From JBIICI01 sp044238935 (GTDB taxonomy: Bacteria; Pseudomonadota; Alphaproteobacteria; Micavibrionales; Micavibrionaceae), in contig JBIICI010000002.1 in the NCBI GenBank assembly GCA_044238935.1, positions 60,403 to 124,402 of the forward strand: a DNA stretch of 64,000 bases, read 5' to 3'. The translations under genes and the position numbers were made by a program. The notes under the pieces are model-generated. The model was not told the origin of the DNA and did no database searches. It saw nothing but the letters and a program-made list of their open reading frames with translations. Positions 61,273 to 64,000 of the stretch are shown here, one piece after another. Position 1 is the stretch's first letter. Every line of letters starts with the position of its first letter.

Positions 61273-64000
61273 TTAAGATGCCTTCAAAATTCCTTGATCA
61301 ACCCAATCTTCTAAGTTAATAGAATTGGCATTTTGACCAGATAATAAGGCTAGGTCAGAATATTGACGACCACCATCCAATCCGTTCGCATCAACAGATA
61401 AGACGACACCATTATTTTGCTGCGTCAGACGAACAAAATCAGAAATCGCATCTGTTAGTGGGTCAAAACCCGTTAGGATATTGGCAATATCCAACACATC
61501 CCCTTGCGAAACAGAAAAATCAGTAATCAAATCCTTCCCATCATTGATAGAACTGTACACAAACCTATCTGCACCCGTCCCTCCGGTAAGAATATCATCT
61601 CCGCCTGCGCCGTAAATTACATCATCACCACCCATACCATTCAAAATATCTGAATGATGTGAGCCAGATAAGACATCAGCGGCGCTGCTTCCTATTTTAT
61701 TCACGCTTCCAGATGATGAGGAAGAGGAGGATGACGTATTGCTGGTCACAACACCATTTACCACAGAGGTAGAAGAGGATGAGGAGCTAGAGCTGTTATT
61801 ATTATTGTTATTGTTAATAATAATAATTCCCCCCCCATGTGATCCATCAACATCTGTTGCACACATCCATAAATTCGTCGAGGCTGTATCGCCATCACGA
61901 TCTTGGATTGTGTACTCAAACATATCTTGAGAGGCACCAACACCATTTTTCAAGGTATAGCTATAGCTTCCATCATGTTTAATGATTAATGTTCCATTAT
62001 CCCCAACAACCGTTAAGTCCCCTGTCTCAGGCACGGCATAACGTGTTCCTTTAAAGGATACATTAACCAATTTTGCTGGGTCATCACTGCCGGATGTATC
62101 GAATGATCCTGTACCACCATTTGTACCAGTAATAACATTACCTGTTGTTGTGCGATTATCATAATCGAAATTATTAACATCTTGACGTGCAATTGGTTGA
62201 TCATCTAAGACACGGATAGTGATCTGGGAATTTCCTGTGTCACCTTCATTATCTGTTGCAACAACACCAAATTTCAAATTAATCACATCATTTGGATTGC
62301 TTGGATCTGCATGATCTAAATTATCCAAGAGCGTGAATTTATATGTGCCATTGACATTGACCTTTAATGTAAACACATCACGCGTGCCTGCTTTACCTGT
62401 CACAGTATCACCCACGACAGTTACACGAACATCTTCACCATTTGATGTCAAGATCCCGCCATTAACAGAACCGTCAACATTGAATAGATTAACAGGTGTT
62501 ACATTAACCAATATATTACCATTACCAATCGGTGCAATCACGCCATTGACAGACACACCTGTTGTCGTCAAGTTGGTTTCATCAATCGTACGAATATCAG
62601 AAATCGCCACAGGACCATCATCAAGAACACGAACATTGATCGTTGTATTCACTGCATCGCCGTCACTATCTAAAATCCGAGCACCAAATGCTAGGTTAAT
62701 CACATCATTTGGATCATTATTATCTGCGTGATCTAATGTATCCAATAAGGTGAATTTGTATGTGCCATCTGCATTGACTTTCAATGTAAACACATCACGT
62801 GTCCCAGCTTTACCCGTAAAGGTGTCACCAACCAATGTGACCGCCACAGACTGACCTTCTGATTTTAAAGAGCCTGTTTGAATTGACCCTGTGGCTTGGA
62901 ATGTATCAACCGCAATCAATTTTGCAGCCGCGCCATTATCTTGACCTTTGTTGAAAGTGATAACACCATTTGCAGATGTTCCAACAGAAATTAAGTTAGA
63001 CTCATCAACAGAGACCCCCTGATTACTAATAAGGCTTGGCGCATCATCTAACACTTTGATCTGGATCGTGCCTTCTTTGACATCAAAATCTTCATCCACA
63101 GCACGCATTCCAAAGTCCAGCGTAATCACATCATTCGGATTCGTCGCATCCGCGTGATCTAAGCTATCCAATAATTTGAATGTGTATGTGCCATTCGCAT
63201 TCACCTTCAACGTAAACACATCGCGTGTCCCCGCTTTACCCGTAAAGGTATCGCCAACCAATGTCACAACAACAGGTACACCTTCGGATGTTAATGCGCC
63301 GCCTTTTAAGCTACCGCCAGCGGTAAATACATTACGCGCCTCAATGCTGCCAGGGCCGTCATTGCCGTAATCAACAGTGACTGATCCATTCACACTTGTC
63401 CCAACAACCGCAACTAGGTTCGTTTCATCAACCTGTGCCCCAGCATTCACGCTAATCACAGGAACATCATCCTTAATCGTGACATTCAATGTCAATGTCG
63501 ATGTCGTCGGATCACCGTCACCATCAACGGCCTTATACCCAAACACATCATTCGCAGGATTGTTCTTCGTGATCACATATGTGTACGCACCGTCTGCACC
63601 AATCTCCAATTTCCCATTCGGGCTGGTCACTGTCAACTTACCTGTCGCAGGTACAGCAAATGTTTGACCATTGAATGTGACTTCTTTCAACGTCAACGAT
63701 CCGTCTTCGCCTTTATCATCATTCGTCAACACATTCCCTGTCGTGCTTACCGCCGTTTCATTCAATGTCGCAACATCCGCCACCGCAATCGGCGCATCAT
63801 CTAACACTTTGATCTGGATCGTGCCTTCTTTGACATCAAAATCTTCATCCACAGCACGCATTCCAAAGTCCAACGTAATCACATCATTCGGATTCGTCGC
63901 ATCCGCGTGATCTAAGCTATCCAATAATTTGAATGTGTATGTGCCATTCGCATTCACCTTCAACGTAAACACATCGCGTGTCCCCGCTTTACCCGTAAAG
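61273..64000 (-). CDS. Large RTX/VCBS-type type I-secreted adhesin (C-terminal part)
   Basis: About 908 visible residues; the frame is open at the window's right edge, so the N-terminal part lies beyond. It contains repeated beta-sandwich domains with GxNG.../DETN...SVNG and FTGKAGTRDVFTLKVN...LDSLDHAD-type units, as in VCBS/DUF5801-like adhesins. A low-complexity hinge follows (Asn and Ser runs near nucleotides 61711-61828). Then come RTX calcium-binding nonapeptides (GGDDVIYGAGGDDILTGG) and a type I secretion target tail (SINLEDWVDQGILKAS). It is secreted, probably through the adjacent TolC, and may mediate biofilm or host attachment. Confidence 0.92.
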   Translation of the reverse strand, partial: FTGKAGTRDVFTLKVNANGTYTFKLLDSLDHADATNPNDVITLDFGMRAVDEDFDVKEGTIQIKVLDDAPIAVADVATLNETAVSTTGNVLTNDDKGEDGSLTLKEVTFNGQTFAVPATGKLTVTSPNGKLEIGADGAYTYVITKNNPANDVFGYKAVDGDGDPTTSTLTLNVTIKDDVPVISVNAGAQVDETNLVAVVGTSVNGSVTVDYGNDGPGSIEARNVFTAGGSLKGGALTSEGVPVVVTLVGDTFTGKAGTRDVFTLKVNANGTYTFKLLDSLDHADATNPNDVITLDFGMRAVDEDFDVKEGTIQIKVLDDAPSLISNQGVSVDESNLISVGTSANGVITFNKGQDNGAAAKLIAVDTFQATGSIQTGSLKSEGQSVAVTLVGDTFTGKAGTRDVFTLKVNADGTYKFTLLDTLDHADNNDPNDVINLAFGARILDSDGDAVNTTINVRVLDDGPVAISDIRTIDETNLTTTGVSVNGVIAPIGNGNILVNVTPVNLFNVDGSVNGGILTSNGEDVRVTVVGDTVTGKAGTRDVFTLKVNVNGTYKFTLLDNLDHADPSNPNDVINLKFGVVATDNEGDTGNSQITIRVLDDQPIARQDVNNFDYDNRTTTGNVITGTNGGTGSFDTSGSDDPAKLVNVSFKGTRYAVPETGDLTVVGDNGTLIIKHDGSYSYTLKNGVGASQDMFEYTIQDRDGDTASTNLWMCATDVDGSHGGGIIIINNNNNNNSSSSSSSSTSVVNGVVTSNTSSSSSSSSGSVNKIGSSAADVLSGSHHSDILNGMGGDDVIYGAGGDDILTGGTGADRFVYSSINDGKDLITDFSVSQGDVLDIANILTGFDPLTDAISDFVRLTQQNNGVVLSVDANGLDGGRQYSDLALLSGQNANSINLEDWVDQGILKAS
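61795..61828. repeat. Trinucleotide repeat in the adhesin hinge
   Basis: Runs of TTA/ATT and ATA triplets encode the Asn7 and Ile4 stretches of the hinge. The neighbouring AGG/GAT/GAG-type triplets give the Ser runs. Slippage here would change hinge length in steps of one residue and keep the frame. Confidence 0.7.
63038..64000. repeat. Near-identical 752-bp repeat register in the adhesin
   Basis: Positions 63038-63248 and 63790-64000 match over about 211 bp with a single mismatch seen (near 63119/63871). The second copy runs to the window edge, so the repeat may continue outside. This high identity suggests recent duplication or gene conversion of adhesin domains. Confidence 0.85.

Noticed and set aside
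61795..61828. Triplet run as a phase-variable off-switch
   Set aside because: The unit is a triplet, so slippage changes length but keeps frame; on/off switching is not expected.

Overview
This window reads as the chromosome of an AT-rich, aerobic, flagellated alphaproteobacterium. The gene order supports this: lspA next to a DUF3035 lipoprotein, rpiB-glyA, the YbjN/UbiK pair, the FlhB-like protein beside flgBC-fliE, CpaC/CpaD, Cox11/CoxIII, ETF-ubiquinone oxidoreductase, and the paired palindromic repeats typical of this class. The lineage could be Micavibrionales- or Rhodospirillales-like, but this is inference without a tree. No rRNA, tRNA, CRISPR array, transposase or prophage was recognised.

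Layout. 1-2.7 kb: peptide deformylase (cut by the window edge), DUF3035 lipoprotein, lspA, smpB and dapA, all leftward. 2.7-9 kb: slt, a small membrane protein with a near-consensus sigma-70 promoter, rpiB-glyA, a RelA/SpoT-domain protein and ogt. 9-19.4 kb: coaD, erpA, dgt, rmuC, a pseudopilin-like protein, radA, a DUF2268 protease, ctaG (cox11), ctaE, a lone yejB-type permease and ppa. 19.4-22.1 kb: cpaC-cpaD of a Tad-type pilus. 22.3-28.7 kb: leftward flagellar cluster flgI-flgJ-flgN-fliK-flgD-flgE, with sigma-54-like sites before flgI and fliK. 29-32.9 kb: an unknown Gly/Ala-rich protein, an ArsP/DUF318 permease carrying an in-frame palindromic repeat, an XRE regulator, a likely ~290-nt structured RNA with its own promoter and terminator, pirin and rplS. 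33.4-36.4 kb: a winged-helix regulator, YbjN, ubiK, an SDR and an unknown protein. 36.4-39.7 kb: second flagellar cluster (fliP, fliO, FlhB-like; flgB, flgC, fliE; a lytic transglycosylase) with a sigma-54-like site before flgB. 39.8-56 kb: CNNM/CorC protein, Fic protein, amt, ETF-QO, a divergent uracil-DNA glycosylase-like protein, alpha/beta hydrolase, NDUFA9-like protein, folC, M23 peptidase, porin-like barrel, LprI-like protein, HI0933-type flavoprotein and a membrane-anchored lysozyme-like protein. 56-64 kb: gyrB, rpmI (with a long basic tail)-rplT, tolC and the 3' part of a large RTX/VCBS-type adhesin.

How the genes work together. Flagellar genes in two blocks appear to share sigma-54 control. 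TolC lies directly downstream of a type I-secreted RTX adhesin and probably forms its exit duct. CpaC and CpaD form the outer-membrane part of a Tad pilus whose motor genes are elsewhere. The most interesting non-coding signal is the five-hairpin transcript at about 31.67-31.95 kb beside the XRE regulator. Next are the palindromic element inserted in frame in the permease gene and a closed structured element just after amt.
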